Shown piece after piece: positions 8,760 to 16,732 of a DNA stretch of 54,440 nucleotides. Within the stretch, counting starts at the first letter, position 1. Each line of letters starts with the position of its first letter. The stretch spans positions 1 through 54,440 of the forward strand of contig JAGLTS010000010.1 in NCBI GenBank assembly GCA_023135165.1. The letters run 5' to 3'. This DNA is from Phycisphaerales bacterium (GTDB taxonomy: Bacteria > Planctomycetota > Phycisphaerae > Phycisphaerales > JAGLTS01). A program made the position numbers and the translations under genes. Below the pieces are notes generated by a model, which searched no databases, was not told the origin of the DNA, and was given only the letters and a program-made list of their open reading frames with translations.

Positions 8760-9185
8760 ATGAGAAAGCGACGCCATCAGGCATTCACATTGCTTGAAAT
8801 GATCGGCATCATTCTGGTCCTGGCTGTCGCCGTCCCGCCGACGCTCTTCGCCGTTCGTGAAGCGTCGATCGACCGGGCGTCACCTGTCCTCATCTCACGA
8901 GCGCGCTGGCTGGCCACGGCGAAGCTCGAGGACATCATCGCGGATCGGCACAGCACGACTCGGGGGTACGCCTACCTCGCGACCGCCAACTACCCGGCGG
9001 AGAACCCCATCGCCGGCTATCCCGACTTCACGCGCGCCGTCACGTTCACCGAGACGCAGGCCGACCTCGTCACGCCTGGCGCCGGGTGCATGACCGTCAC
9101 CATCACGATCACCTGGCCTGATCCGAAACACGGCACGCGATCGCTCGCCATTTCCACCGTCCTGACGGATTACTCCGCATCATGA
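8760..9185 (+). CDS. Pseudopilin, GspI/MshD-like
   Basis: This 141-residue prepilin has a short leader (MRKRRHQA) followed by FTLLEMIGIILVLAVAVPP. Glu5 is present (E13), but the residue before the cleavage point is Ala and not the usual Gly. The globular part contains a central ARWLATAKLEDIIADR helix like that of GspI and MshD minor pilins. A strong GAGGAGG at about 8747-8753 precedes ATG 8760. Its stop overlaps the start of the next pseudopilin (ATGA). It is probably a minor component of the pilus tip or priming complex. Confidence 0.78.
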   Translation: MRKRRHQAFTLLEMIGIILVLAVAVPPTLFAVREASIDRASPVLISRARWLATAKLEDIIADRHSTTRGYAYLATANYPAENPIAGYPDFTRAVTFTETQADLVTPGAGCMTVTITITWPDPKHGTRSLAISTVLTDYSAS

Positions 9186-9733
9186 AGCCGCACCGAACCA
9201 ATGCGTTCACACTCATCGAGTCGATCAGCGTAATCGTCGTGCTCGGCGTGATCGGATCACTCGTCGCCACGCTCGTGGGAACGTACGGCAAGACGTATGC
9301 CGACTCCGTCGTGGCTTCCCGGCTTCACGTTGAGGCATCGACCGCACTGGATCGGATCGTCCGCGAAATTCGCAGCATCCCCGTGGATGCCGACGCCGGC
9401 CAGGTGGCAGCCGACATCCGAAGCGCATCCGCGACGGAGATCCAATTCGGCGAGCTATCCCATATCCAATTGAACGGTACGGATGTGCAGATCAGCGCCG
9501 ACCTTACCAACTACGACACGCTGCTCACGGATGTCAGCGCCTTCGTATTGCAGTTCTACGATGAAGATGACTCAGCCTTGCTCTCCGGCCCGGGCGACAC
9601 ACTCGACGAGGGCGCGGCGGACACGATCAGCGCCAGGCGTGTGTCGATCTCAATCACCGTGACGCGCAACGGTGAAAGCGAGACGGTTGAGTCGAAGGTC
9701 TTCATGCGCGCCACCATGACGGGGACGAGCTGA
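9182..9733 (+). CDS. Pseudopilin, GspJ/MshO-like
   Basis: This 183-residue prepilin has leader MKPHRTNA, then FTLIESISVIVVLGVIGSLVATL, with Glu5 at E13 and again Ala before the cleavage point. The segment STALDRIVREIRSIP followed by beta strands matches GspJ/MshO-type minor pilins, which have an amphipathic helix and R-E-I-R after the membrane helix. It overlaps the preceding gene by ATGA and the next one by a single base (TGATG), so all are probably one translational unit. Confidence 0.78.
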   Translation: MKPHRTNAFTLIESISVIVVLGVIGSLVATLVGTYGKTYADSVVASRLHVEASTALDRIVREIRSIPVDADAGQVAADIRSASATEIQFGELSHIQLNGTDVQISADLTNYDTLLTDVSAFVLQFYDEDDSALLSGPGDTLDEGAADTISARRVSISITVTRNGESETVESKVFMRATMTGTS

Positions 9734-11421
9734 TGAAGCGCATACGTTGTCATGACCGCCGGGGAAGCGCGCTGCTCGTCGTGGTGGTGCTGCTTGCCAT
9801 CGGCGTGGTCGTGGTCGCAGCGGTCGTCGAGGGCGGCGCCCGCGAGCAACACATCGCCGTCCAACGCCTCGCCACGGTTCGCGCTTTCTACGCCGCCGAG
9901 GCTGGCGTGAACCTCGCCATCCGCGAGGTCACATTGAGTCAGGATGAAGACGGCGACGGGGGGATCGGCTCGATCTCCAACGACAGCGACGACAATACCG
10001 ATCCGACATTGGGCGTTGCCAGAGTCGCCGTCGCGCTTACCACGGATGTCACAGATGTCGTGGTTACCAGTGAAGGACGCTCGAGTCAGGCTCGCCGCGA
10101 GATTGAAGTTACGTTGGAATTCACGATCGCTGATCCAGATCCCGCGCCGCTCTTCATGGCCGTCTTCGATGAAGACGACACAACACCGGGGTATTCACTC
10201 TGGGATGGCAGTTCGTGGAGTCCCGCGCAGGACATGCCGGCATTGCCGAACACAACGCAGCATATCCGCTTGGCCAAATGCCCGACTCGCGCCGAAATCG
10301 CAGGCCTGTTCCAGATACACAACTACCAAGCCTATTTCCTCTGGTTTGACGGCACGTCGTGGAGCTCCCCGACCGAGGTGAGCAGCGACATCAGCGACGG
10401 GGGCGAGGCGGGCAGTCAGAAGAGAATGAGGTTGTGTGATGTTGCATACGAGCGGATGTCCGGCGACGGGTTGATAGTCTATAACGAGTGCGGGAGCCTC
10501 AAGTACCAGACCTTCGTAGGCAGCGCCCTCTCCGGTGAAACGACGTTTCTTTCAACGTCGGATATAGCCAGCGTGGAACTGTTTTCCGATCCGCAAAGCG
10601 ACCGCATCTTCCTGCTGTGCGTGAACGACAAGGATGATCTGAAGGTCAACATCTGGAGCGGCACGGCCTGGGGAGGGTTCACCACGCTGGGGACGGTTGA
10701 TCATTCTCTCTACAACTCCGGCAATGACAAGCGTCCCTACTGCTTGATGTTCGAAGCGCGGTCCGGCGATGCCCTTGTCGTGTATTGCGATAGCACGAGC
10801 AGGACGAAATTCCAGACCTATGACGGCGGTTGGTCGGGCGAGAACATCGTCGGCGATATCGGCGGCAAGGGCGCTTGGGTGCGCCTGGCCCGCAATCCCA
10901 CGAACGACACGATCGTCCTTGCCGTTGCGGACCAAAGCAAAGACATCAACGTCAACATCTGGAACGGATCTACGTGGGCGACTGACGCGAGCGGGGGGAT
11001 GACTGAGATCGAAACGAACTTGAAGGACATCAACTACCGTCCGTTTGACGTGGCCATCGAGCCGGGCACCAACAGGGCGCTCATCGTCTGGGGTGAGAAG
11101 GACCAGGACGCGCTGCGCTACCGGACGTGGTCCGGGTCGTCATGGTCGTCAGAGTCGCTGGGTACGACCGTTGGGAACCAGGCGTATCAGGTGAGGCTTT
11201 CGCCCGGCCAGTCAGCTGGCGAGATGTTCATTCTCACTCGAGACGGCGACGAAGACACAAATGCGATCATCTGGGATGGGTCTTCGATGTCCATCGCGAC
11301 TGAGCTGGCGACGGATTCGCACGGCAGCGGCGAGTACCACAACATTGCGCTGGCGACGCCGCACGTGGCACTCCAGATGGCGCATATAACCCTGTGGACT
11401 GAGAGCGAGCCCGGGAACTAG
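9733..11421 (+). CDS. PilX/MshP-like prepilin with large W-G-W repeat ectodomain
   Basis: The N terminus (RRGSALLVVVVLLAIG, then FYAAEAGVNLAIREV at about 56-70) is the PilX/GspK/MshP signature, with cleavage expected after G11 and no Glu5, as in that group. PilX-type proteins are usually under 250 residues, but this one has 562. From about residue 145 to the end there are about eight repeats of roughly 50 residues, each with a W/Y-[DNS]-G-[ST]-x-W or degenerate core (LWDGSSW, IWSGTAW, IWNGSTW, TWSGSSW, IWDGSSM). The pattern suggests a beta-propeller displayed at the pilus tip; this is inference. The protein ends at TAG 11419-11421. Confidence 0.75.
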   Translation: MKRIRCHDRRGSALLVVVVLLAIGVVVVAAVVEGGAREQHIAVQRLATVRAFYAAEAGVNLAIREVTLSQDEDGDGGIGSISNDSDDNTDPTLGVARVAVALTTDVTDVVVTSEGRSSQARREIEVTLEFTIADPDPAPLFMAVFDEDDTTPGYSLWDGSSWSPAQDMPALPNTTQHIRLAKCPTRAEIAGLFQIHNYQAYFLWFDGTSWSSPTEVSSDISDGGEAGSQKRMRLCDVAYERMSGDGLIVYNECGSLKYQTFVGSALSGETTFLSTSDIASVELFSDPQSDRIFLLCVNDKDDLKVNIWSGTAWGGFTTLGTVDHSLYNSGNDKRPYCLMFEARSGDALVVYCDSTSRTKFQTYDGGWSGENIVGDIGGKGAWVRLARNPTNDTIVLAVADQSKDINVNIWNGSTWATDASGGMTEIETNLKDINYRPFDVAIEPGTNRALIVWGEKDQDALRYRTWSGSSWSSESLGTTVGNQAYQVRLSPGQSAGEMFILTRDGDEDTNAIIWDGSSMSIATELATDSHGSGEYHNIALATPHVALQMAHITLWTESEPGN

Positions 11422-11790
11422 GCGAGAGCGGCAGTAACACGTCCCTCAACATTCGTGTCGTCGGAGAGGACCGTTGGGGAACAAATCCGGCGCACCGGCA
11501 CCGAGGTTGAGCTGTACGCGTCGGACGGCACGACATACCTCGGCCGTCGCGAGATCGGTGTCGCTCGCGGGTTCGGCGGGACCGAGCTCCTCCGGGCACA
11601 CTTCGGCGGCGGCGATCCGATGAGTACGTATACCGTCAGGGTCTACTTCCAAAGCAGCGTGCAGACGGTGCAGGTGAAGCCCGAGGACGCTGCCACGACC
11701 CTCGGAATGACAACGATCCCGCAGATGCACACCGTGCGGAGCCTGAAGTCGGAGGGTCGCGCCTGCGAATCGTGGAGTGGACGGAAGTGA
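11421..11790 (+). pseudogene. Frameshifted ASPIC/UnbV-like domain remnant
   Basis: Right after the PilX-like stop, one frame reads SNTSLNIRVVGEDRWGTN and then ends. From about 11487 a different frame continues TGTEVELYASDGTTYLGRR, then GVARGFGGTELLRAHFGG and TYTVRVYFQSSVQTVQV. Joined, the two pieces resemble an ASPIC/UnbV domain, a beta module usually at the C terminus of FG-GAP surface proteins. A single inserted base near 11487 would explain the frame change. The second piece could be started at GTG 11455 (111 codons), but I see no ribosome-binding site. The family call is by eye and moderately uncertain. Confidence 0.45.
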
Positions 11791-12110
11791 ATCAGGAGTA
11801 ACTCATTTCAGCAGACCCCTCCCGAGCTTGACCGGCACTGATCGCTCCGCGGCGCTTGTACATCCGGTAATACGAAGGACAGCACCTCGAGATGGTGATC
11901 CCGGCCAGCGCGTTTACGGAGCAACCCTCCCTCCGCATCCTTCGCTGACGCGAGGTGGCTCCACAATGACGCGACGGCCCTTTCGAGACACATCCAGGGA
12001 CCGGATAACCGCATCGCGTGCATGCTTCATCGGGAGAGGTGAAGAGCGCTAATGACCCGAAAGTGCCCATCTGATTGGACCGATACACGAGCATCGAGCG
12101 AGAGTAGAAG
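11791..12110. other. Intergenic stretch without recognisable gene
   Basis: These 320 bases lie between the ASPIC/UnbV-like remnant and the PilM-PilN gene. Short open frames occur on both strands (for example 11777-12052 plus), but none has a recognisable domain, ribosome-binding site or normal codon pattern. I see no terminator. A promoter for the second half of the pilus cluster should lie here or just before 12111, but I cannot identify one with confidence. Confidence 0.5.
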
Positions 12111-13757
12111 ATGAGTGCAAAAACCGTCGTGATTGGCTTGGAATCGGACCACGTTGATGTCGTCGTACTTGACGGCACGGAGCAGGTTGCGCGGAAATAC
12201 CTCTCCGTTGAACTGGAATTTACGTCGACGGGGTTCATCTCCTCGCTGCGGGCGATCCGCTCGGTCGTTGCTGAGACGATCACGGAACTCGGTGCGGAGG
12301 GGCTTGGCTGCATCGTGTATTACCGCAGCCCGAGCAGTACGGTTGAGCTTGTCTCGTCGCCGACCAAGAATCTGCAAGCCGCGTTCGGCGCCGCCAGGCT
12401 CGCGCTCGGCGAGGCGTTGTCTTGTGCGCTTGATGCTGCGGTATTCGATACGGTCCTCGCAGCACGTGATGCGCGTGGACAAACGGCCCACGTCATCGCA
12501 GCTGGTGAGCGGTCCGAGATCGCCCGTGCCATCGCCGATCTGGTCACAGCCGTCGGTCTTCGACCTGTCGGTTGTTCACCGATTGACGTTCCGCTGGTTC
12601 GGGCTGTTACATCACGCGTGGTCGGCTCAAGCGACCGGGATCTTCGTGGGCACGCCTACCTCGGCGAGCGGTGTTCCGTCTTCGCCGTCGGTCATCATGG
12701 GAAGCTGCTTCTTTTCCGACGGATCGGCTTTAGTCTGTCGCAGTTGGTGGAGGCGGCGATGAAGGCGGCGCCGACAGGCAACGCTGCCGTCAGTCGAGAG
12801 CAGGCTCGCAGTTGGCTGACGACGTTCGGCGTGCCCGACCGAGACGACGTGATCGATGCGGATCGCGGGCTCACAGGCGCCTCGCTTCGTCCGCTCATGC
12901 AGCCCGTTCTGCAACGCCTCGTCACCGAGGTGCGCCAGTCGCTTCGATTCGGCGTCCCGGAAGAACTGCGGACCGAAGTCGAACTGAAGCTCACCGGACC
13001 CGGAAGCGGCATTCCCAATCTCGCGGATCTTCTCTCGCATGAACTGGGCCTGGCTGTGACCGCCGACGACTCGATGACTTCGGGGGATGACGAGTTCTCG
13101 CTCTGCCTGGCGGATGCTCCACAGCCTTTGGTTTCCGTGTTGCCTGAAGAACTGGCCACCGCGGGCCGGAACGCTCGCATCAAGAAGCAACTCTGGATCG
13201 GCGCGGCCGCAGCCGGTCTGCTCGTCGCCGTCGACGCCTTGATGCTCGAGGGCAAGCTGAGTGATGCCGAGCAGGTTGTCGCTCGTCTTGAGATGACCCG
13301 CGACCAGGAGCAGCGTCTGTCCGACAGTCACGGGCAGCTCTTCGCCGCCGCCCAGGCGTCTCATCGCATTGAGAACATGATCAACCGGGAACTGGAAGCC
13401 CAAGCTCCAAGCGGCGCCCTGCTCAAAGCCCTGTCGCGCATCACCCCGCCCGACATACGCCTTACCAGCATCGAATTCCAGATCGGCGAGGAAGGCCCGA
13501 TCGGAACGCTCGTCGGCTATGCGATCGACATCAACGGTCGAAACGGCGGCGAAGCCATCCGCGACTTCATCGGCCGGCTCCAGGAACTCCCCGCCATTGG
13601 CGAAGCGTCGCTGGCGAGCGCTCAGGAAATGGATATCGACGACATGCACGGCAGGCAGTTCCGTCTCGACCTGAAGGTCCAGGGCGCCGCGCTCTTGCTC
13701 AAGCATACCGGACTCATCGGCCGATCAGTGGCGGGCGGAAGTGAGGTGCAGCCGTGA
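12111..13757 (+). CDS. PilM-PilN fusion (GspL-like) pilus assembly protein
   Basis: This 548-residue protein combines two pilus components that are usually separate. Residues 1 to about 350 form a cytoplasmic PilM-like actin fold, beginning TVVIGLESDHVDVVVLDG and containing HAYLGERCSVFAVGHHGKLL. A basic stretch (RIKKQ) leads into a membrane helix at about 364-383. After it come a coiled coil and a PilN-like periplasmic ferredoxin-fold region (about 430-540, LLKALSRITPPDIRLTSIEF onward). PilN's short cytoplasmic peptide that docks to PilM is replaced by covalent linkage, which is the architecture of GspL in type II secretion. It overlaps the PilO-like gene by 4 bases. Start ATG 12111 follows a weak purine-rich site. 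Confidence 0.8.
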   Translation: MSAKTVVIGLESDHVDVVVLDGTEQVARKYLSVELEFTSTGFISSLRAIRSVVAETITELGAEGLGCIVYYRSPSSTVELVSSPTKNLQAAFGAARLALGEALSCALDAAVFDTVLAARDARGQTAHVIAAGERSEIARAIADLVTAVGLRPVGCSPIDVPLVRAVTSRVVGSSDRDLRGHAYLGERCSVFAVGHHGKLLLFRRIGFSLSQLVEAAMKAAPTGNAAVSREQARSWLTTFGVPDRDDVIDADRGLTGASLRPLMQPVLQRLVTEVRQSLRFGVPEELRTEVELKLTGPGSGIPNLADLLSHELGLAVTADDSMTSGDDEFSLCLADAPQPLVSVLPEELATAGRNARIKKQLWIGAAAAGLLVAVDALMLEGKLSDAEQVVARLEMTRDQEQRLSDSHGQLFAAAQASHRIENMINRELEAQAPSGALLKALSRITPPDIRLTSIEFQIGEEGPIGTLVGYAIDINGRNGGEAIRDFIGRLQELPAIGEASLASAQEMDIDDMHGRQFRLDLKVQGAALLLKHTGLIGRSVAGGSEVQP

Positions 13758-14341
13758 ACTCCTACCTCTCGCGAGAACTGCTCACACATCTGGTCATCGC
13801 GATTGGCATCGTCGCCGCTGCGCATGTCATGCTGATTCAACCGCAACGGACGAGGCTCGCTGAGCTTGAGCGCAGAATTGAGACGCTGCAAGCCGATGTC
13901 GCGACGCCCGACCAGTCACGGCAGATACCGGAGGATCTGTTAGTCGAGGCGGACAGCGTGCGAGCTTTGGCCAACGAAGTGCGTGAGCGCAACAAGGTCG
14001 CCGAGGATGTTGCGCAGTTGTACGACCAGTTGTACCAGCTTGCCGTGGACCACGAGCTTGAACTCGGCCCATTCACGCCGCGGCATCTCCCCGGTGAAAC
14101 GGATGAGCCTGACGTGCTTTCACTGCGAATCATCGCGACGGGTCGGTACGACGATGTTGCGACGTTCCTCAACGCGCTACGCGACTTGCCAGGCTTTTGC
14201 CGCACGACCAGCGTCACGGTCCGTCCCATCGGCGACGCGCCCGATGCGCTCGTCCGTGCAACCATCTCGACCGGCTTTCTGACTTTCGAGTTGCCCAAGT
14301 CGCTGGCCATGCTGTCGGAGGACCGCGATGCGCAGCTCTAG
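13754..14341 (+). CDS. PilO-like (GspM-like) pilus alignment protein
   Basis: This 195-residue bitopic protein has an N-terminal membrane helix (about 9-29), a coiled coil (about 33-80, RTRLAELERRIETLQADV) and a C-terminal ferredoxin-like region containing LSLRIIATGRYDDVATFLNALRDLPGF, the usual PilO pattern. It pairs with the PilN half of the upstream fusion in the inner-membrane alignment complex. GTG 13754 overlaps the preceding stop. Its 3-prime end overlaps the next gene by 14 bases, which supports tight coupling. Assignment is by architecture and gene order, since PilO sequences vary greatly. Confidence 0.77.
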   Translation: MNSYLSRELLTHLVIAIGIVAAAHVMLIQPQRTRLAELERRIETLQADVATPDQSRQIPEDLLVEADSVRALANEVRERNKVAEDVAQLYDQLYQLAVDHELELGPFTPRHLPGETDEPDVLSLRIIATGRYDDVATFLNALRDLPGFCRTTSVTVRPIGDAPDALVRATISTGFLTFELPKSLAMLSEDRDAQL

Positions 14342-14843
14342 GCTCACCATCAACAAGGATGCGATCGTCGCCGCCATGCCGCTGATCATCCCGATCGTGG
14401 CGCTGCAATGCCTGCGAGCGGTCTCCGGCCCCGCGCCGATGCTTGCAGGCGAGGCCGTGAACACCGACCCCGCGCCGCCGATTGTCGTCGTGCGGGCCAT
14501 CCAGCCGTCCGATGAGTCGCTCGCCACCGCTGCGTGGGCGACGGATATGGCCGATGAGTCGTTCGGCAACTTCCCCATGTACTACCCGAAGGTCGTGGAT
14601 ATCGCATCCATCGACCCGGTCCGCCTCGAGGATCCGATCGTAGACAACGACGCCCCGATGGTTCGACTTGACGGTGTGATGGGCGACGGCGCCAACAGCG
14701 TCGCATTGATCGAAGGGGAACTGCTGCGAGAGGGGGACCATGTCGCACCGATGTGGACCATCACGAAGATCGACGTGGAGACCCGAACCGTCACGATCAC
14801 CCACGATGAGGGACGCGAGATCATCCTGACGACCATGGAGTGA
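14328..14843 (+). CDS. PilP/GspC-like periplasmic pilus protein
   Basis: This 171-residue protein has an N-terminal hydrophobic segment (about 12-30), an extended disordered linker, and a small C-terminal beta domain. That domain has the pattern VRLDGVMGDGANSVALIEGELLREGD, then ITKIDVETRTVTITHDEGREIIL, as in PilP and the HR domain of GspC, which contact the secretin. It is the last gene of the pilus cluster. A secretin gene (pilQ/gspD), expected nearby, is absent; the strand switches 24 bases later. The ATG at 14328 lies inside the PilO-like gene. Confidence 0.7.
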   Translation: MRSSRLTINKDAIVAAMPLIIPIVALQCLRAVSGPAPMLAGEAVNTDPAPPIVVVRAIQPSDESLATAAWATDMADESFGNFPMYYPKVVDIASIDPVRLEDPIVDNDAPMVRLDGVMGDGANSVALIEGELLREGDHVAPMWTITKIDVETRTVTITHDEGREIILTTME

Positions 14844-14867
14844 CAACACGCCGCCTGATACCTCGCC

Positions 14868-15779
14868 TCAATCGCCTGGCATCGGCCCCATCATCTGATT
14901 CGACGCCCCGGCCAAGCCCGCTTGCCGCGCTTTCACTTGGAATCGCGCTTCAAACAATCCGAAATTCTGATTGTTCTGTGTGTACGCGTACTTGTTCTTG
15001 AGCATCCGACGAATGCGCTCGATCCTGTGCTCGGGGTAGGGGTGCGTGCTGAGGAACTCAGGCGGCCGATTCGACCCCATCGCCTGCTTGAGTATCCGCA
15101 TGACCTGCAATTGGCCGATTGGGTCGTAGCCGAGCTTGACCATGTAGCGCACGCCGAGCTTGTCCGCTTCGAACTCGTGGTCCCGGCTGAACCGCAGCAG
15201 GAACCCTTGCCCCCCGACGCCCACGAGCAGCGGAATGCCCTCGCGCACAGCGTCATCATCGGCGCTGGATGATACGGACACCGCGACGGTCAGGATGCCC
15301 GCGAAGACAAGTCTGCGGCTGATCTGTTCATCCGCGTGCTCAGCCAGCACGTGCCCGATCTCGTGCCCGAGCACACCCGCCAGTTGCGCTTCGTTGCTCA
15401 ACATTCCGACCAGACCGCGCGAGATGAAGACCTGTCCGCCCGGTAAGGCGAAGGCGTTGATCACATCCGAATCCAGTACGGTGAACGACCAGGGCAGGTC
15501 CGGGCCGACCCCCTCGGTGACCGCTGCCAGCCGATGCCCGATTTCGTCGACATATTGCTTGAACGCGATGCTGTCGATCTCGCCGCCGTACTCATGGATC
15601 AGCGTCGGTTTCGCCTCAAGCCCCATCTGGATCTCAGTGGCAGTGCTCAGGAGGTTCCATTGCTTGCGTCCCGTCGCCGGGTTCGTCGTGCAGCCGGTGA
15701 GCGGCGCGAGCAGCAGCAGAGCGGCGATGAGAAGCGCCATGCGCCTCATCACGATGCGAATTGCCTTGCGGTGTTCCAT
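14868..15779 (-). CDS. M48-family metalloprotease, probable periplasmic lipoprotein
   Basis: This 303-residue protein has a signal peptide ending in lipobox L27-T-G-C30, so it is probably lipid-anchored. The zinc site is H139-E-I-G-H143 with the third ligand E202 in the HEFEADKLG segment, which is typical of M48 peptidases. TNPATGRKQWNLLS after the cysteine, LSTHPYPEHRIERI and the ALPGGQVFISRGLV segment place it near BepA/LoiP-type quality-control proteases, which act on misassembled outer-membrane proteins. It has no TPR extension as BepA does. It converges with the pilus operon. A TACGAT hexamer sits 6 nt before ATG 15779 and there is no Shine-Dalgarno site. Confidence 0.9.
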   Translation of the reverse strand: MEHRKAIRIVMRRMALLIAALLLLAPLTGCTTNPATGRKQWNLLSTATEIQMGLEAKPTLIHEYGGEIDSIAFKQYVDEIGHRLAAVTEGVGPDLPWSFTVLDSDVINAFALPGGQVFISRGLVGMLSNEAQLAGVLGHEIGHVLAEHADEQISRRLVFAGILTVAVSVSSSADDDAVREGIPLLVGVGGQGFLLRFSRDHEFEADKLGVRYMVKLGYDPIGQLQVMRILKQAMGSNRPPEFLSTHPYPEHRIERIRRMLKNKYAYTQNNQNFGLFEARFQVKARQAGLAGASNQMMGPMPGD

Positions 15780-15791
15780 ACCGATATCGTA
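15780..15791 (-). promoter_or_regulatory. Candidate leaderless -10 element for the M48 gene
   Basis: On the minus strand TACGAT (15791 to 15786) is followed by 6 nt and then the ATG at 15779. Transcription from it would begin at or next to the start codon. No convincing -35 hexamer is visible. The same spacing occurs before four other genes in the window. Confidence 0.5.
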
Positions 15792-15820
15792 CCCGGCGAG
15801 TTAACCGAAGGCCCAGCCAC

Positions 15821-16597
15821 ATGACCAGCAAGAAGAAACCCAACCCGTACGCTGAGCAGACCGCGTGGTCAGCCGACGAACTAAAGGATATGCATAGCCG
15901 ATCGGACAAGGCGCAACGTGTGCAGCGGATGTTCAGCGCGATCGCTGAGTCCTACGACACCAACAACCGCGTTCATTCGCTCGGGCGCGATCAGGCGTGG
16001 CGACGCGCCGCGGTCCGTGCAGCCAACCCGGACCCTGAGGACGTGGTGCTCGACGTAGCGTGCGGCACGGGCGACCTGACGCGCGCCTTCGCCATCTCTC
16101 CTGCGAAGGAAGTCATCGGCGTCGATTTCACGCCCGACATGCTTCGCGTCGCCGAGGCCAAGCCGCCGCTCAAGGATGCCGCACCGATCACATACGTTCA
16201 AGGCGACGCGATGCAACTCCCGTTCGATGACGGCAGTGTCGATGTCGTCTCGATTGCGTTCGGCATCCGCAACGTGGCCGACCCTGCTCGCGCCGTCGCT
16301 GAGTTCCACCGCGTGCTTCGGCCAGCCGGGCGATGCGTCATTCTCGAGTTCAGCCTGCCGCGCCGAGCGCCGCTTCGCCTGCTCTACAACGTCTATTTCC
16401 GCCGAATCATGCCCATCACCGCGACGCTCATCAGCCGTGATCGAAGCGGTGCGTACCGGTATCTCCCCGAGTCGGTCAACACGTTCGTGGGCCGGGAACA
16501 GATCATCGGTCTGCTCGAGGATGCCGGCTTCGTGAACGTCACGCATCGCCCGCTCACGTTCGGCATCGCCGTACTCTACCGTGGCGAGCGCGCATAG
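15821..16597 (+). CDS. menG: Demethylmenaquinone methyltransferase (MenG/UbiE family)
   Basis: This 258-residue class I methyltransferase performs the last C-methylation of menaquinone (or ubiquinone) synthesis. The family blocks are VQRMFSAIAESYDTNNRVHSLG at the start, the SAM loop LDVACGTGDLTRAF, GVDFTPDML, and the diagnostic SIAFGIRNVADPARAVAEFHRVLRPAGRCVILEFS and YRYLPESVNTF. The end LTFGIAVLYRG is normal. Since mqnC also lies in this window, menaquinone is the likely product. I start at ATG 15821; an upstream extension to 15761 overlaps the divergent M48 promoter. Eighty-four bases of its 3-prime end are repeated downstream at 16733-16816. Confidence 0.9.
   Translation: MTSKKKPNPYAEQTAWSADELKDMHSRSDKAQRVQRMFSAIAESYDTNNRVHSLGRDQAWRRAAVRAANPDPEDVVLDVACGTGDLTRAFAISPAKEVIGVDFTPDMLRVAEAKPPLKDAAPITYVQGDAMQLPFDDGSVDVVSIAFGIRNVADPARAVAEFHRVLRPAGRCVILEFSLPRRAPLRLLYNVYFRRIMPITATLISRDRSGAYRYLPESVNTFVGREQIIGLLEDAGFVNVTHRPLTFGIAVLYRGERA
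16466..16549 (+). repeat. Direct repeat copy 1 (inside the menG 3-prime end)
   Basis: This 84-base segment encodes PESVNTFVGREQIIGLLEDA and the following residues of MenG. It matches 16733-16816 at all but three positions (16516, 16531, 16536), with an offset of 267 bases. Two differences are silent in the MenG frame and one changes Asn to Ser. Confidence 0.9.
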
Positions 16598-16679
16598 CGA
16601 GTTCCACGGGGCTGGCGTCAGGGCAATCGCTAAGTCGCGGTTGATGGGGTGTGAGGGTTGTCGAAGCGGCGAGCCAGAG

Positions 16680-16727
16680 AAACAGTGTCGGATACCGTTT
16701 TCCAAGAAACGGTATCCGACACTGTTT
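16680..16727. repeat. Perfect 21-bp inverted repeat (REP-like palindrome)
   Basis: Bases 16680-16700 pair perfectly with 16707-16727 around a 6-nt loop. The arms contain GTGTCGGATACCG and its complement. T residues follow, so the hairpin could also terminate menG transcripts. The arm sequence recalls small palindromic REP elements mobilised by REP-associated transposases, but no transposase is in the window, so that kinship is only suggested. It lies exactly between the two copies of the menG 3-prime segment. Confidence 0.75.
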
Positions 16728-16732
16728 TCTTG

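Noticed and set aside
11777..12052. Possible small gene of 91 codons after the ASPIC/UnbV-like remnant
   Set aside because: It has no ribosome-binding site, domain or convincing codon pattern, and it overlaps open frames on the other strand.
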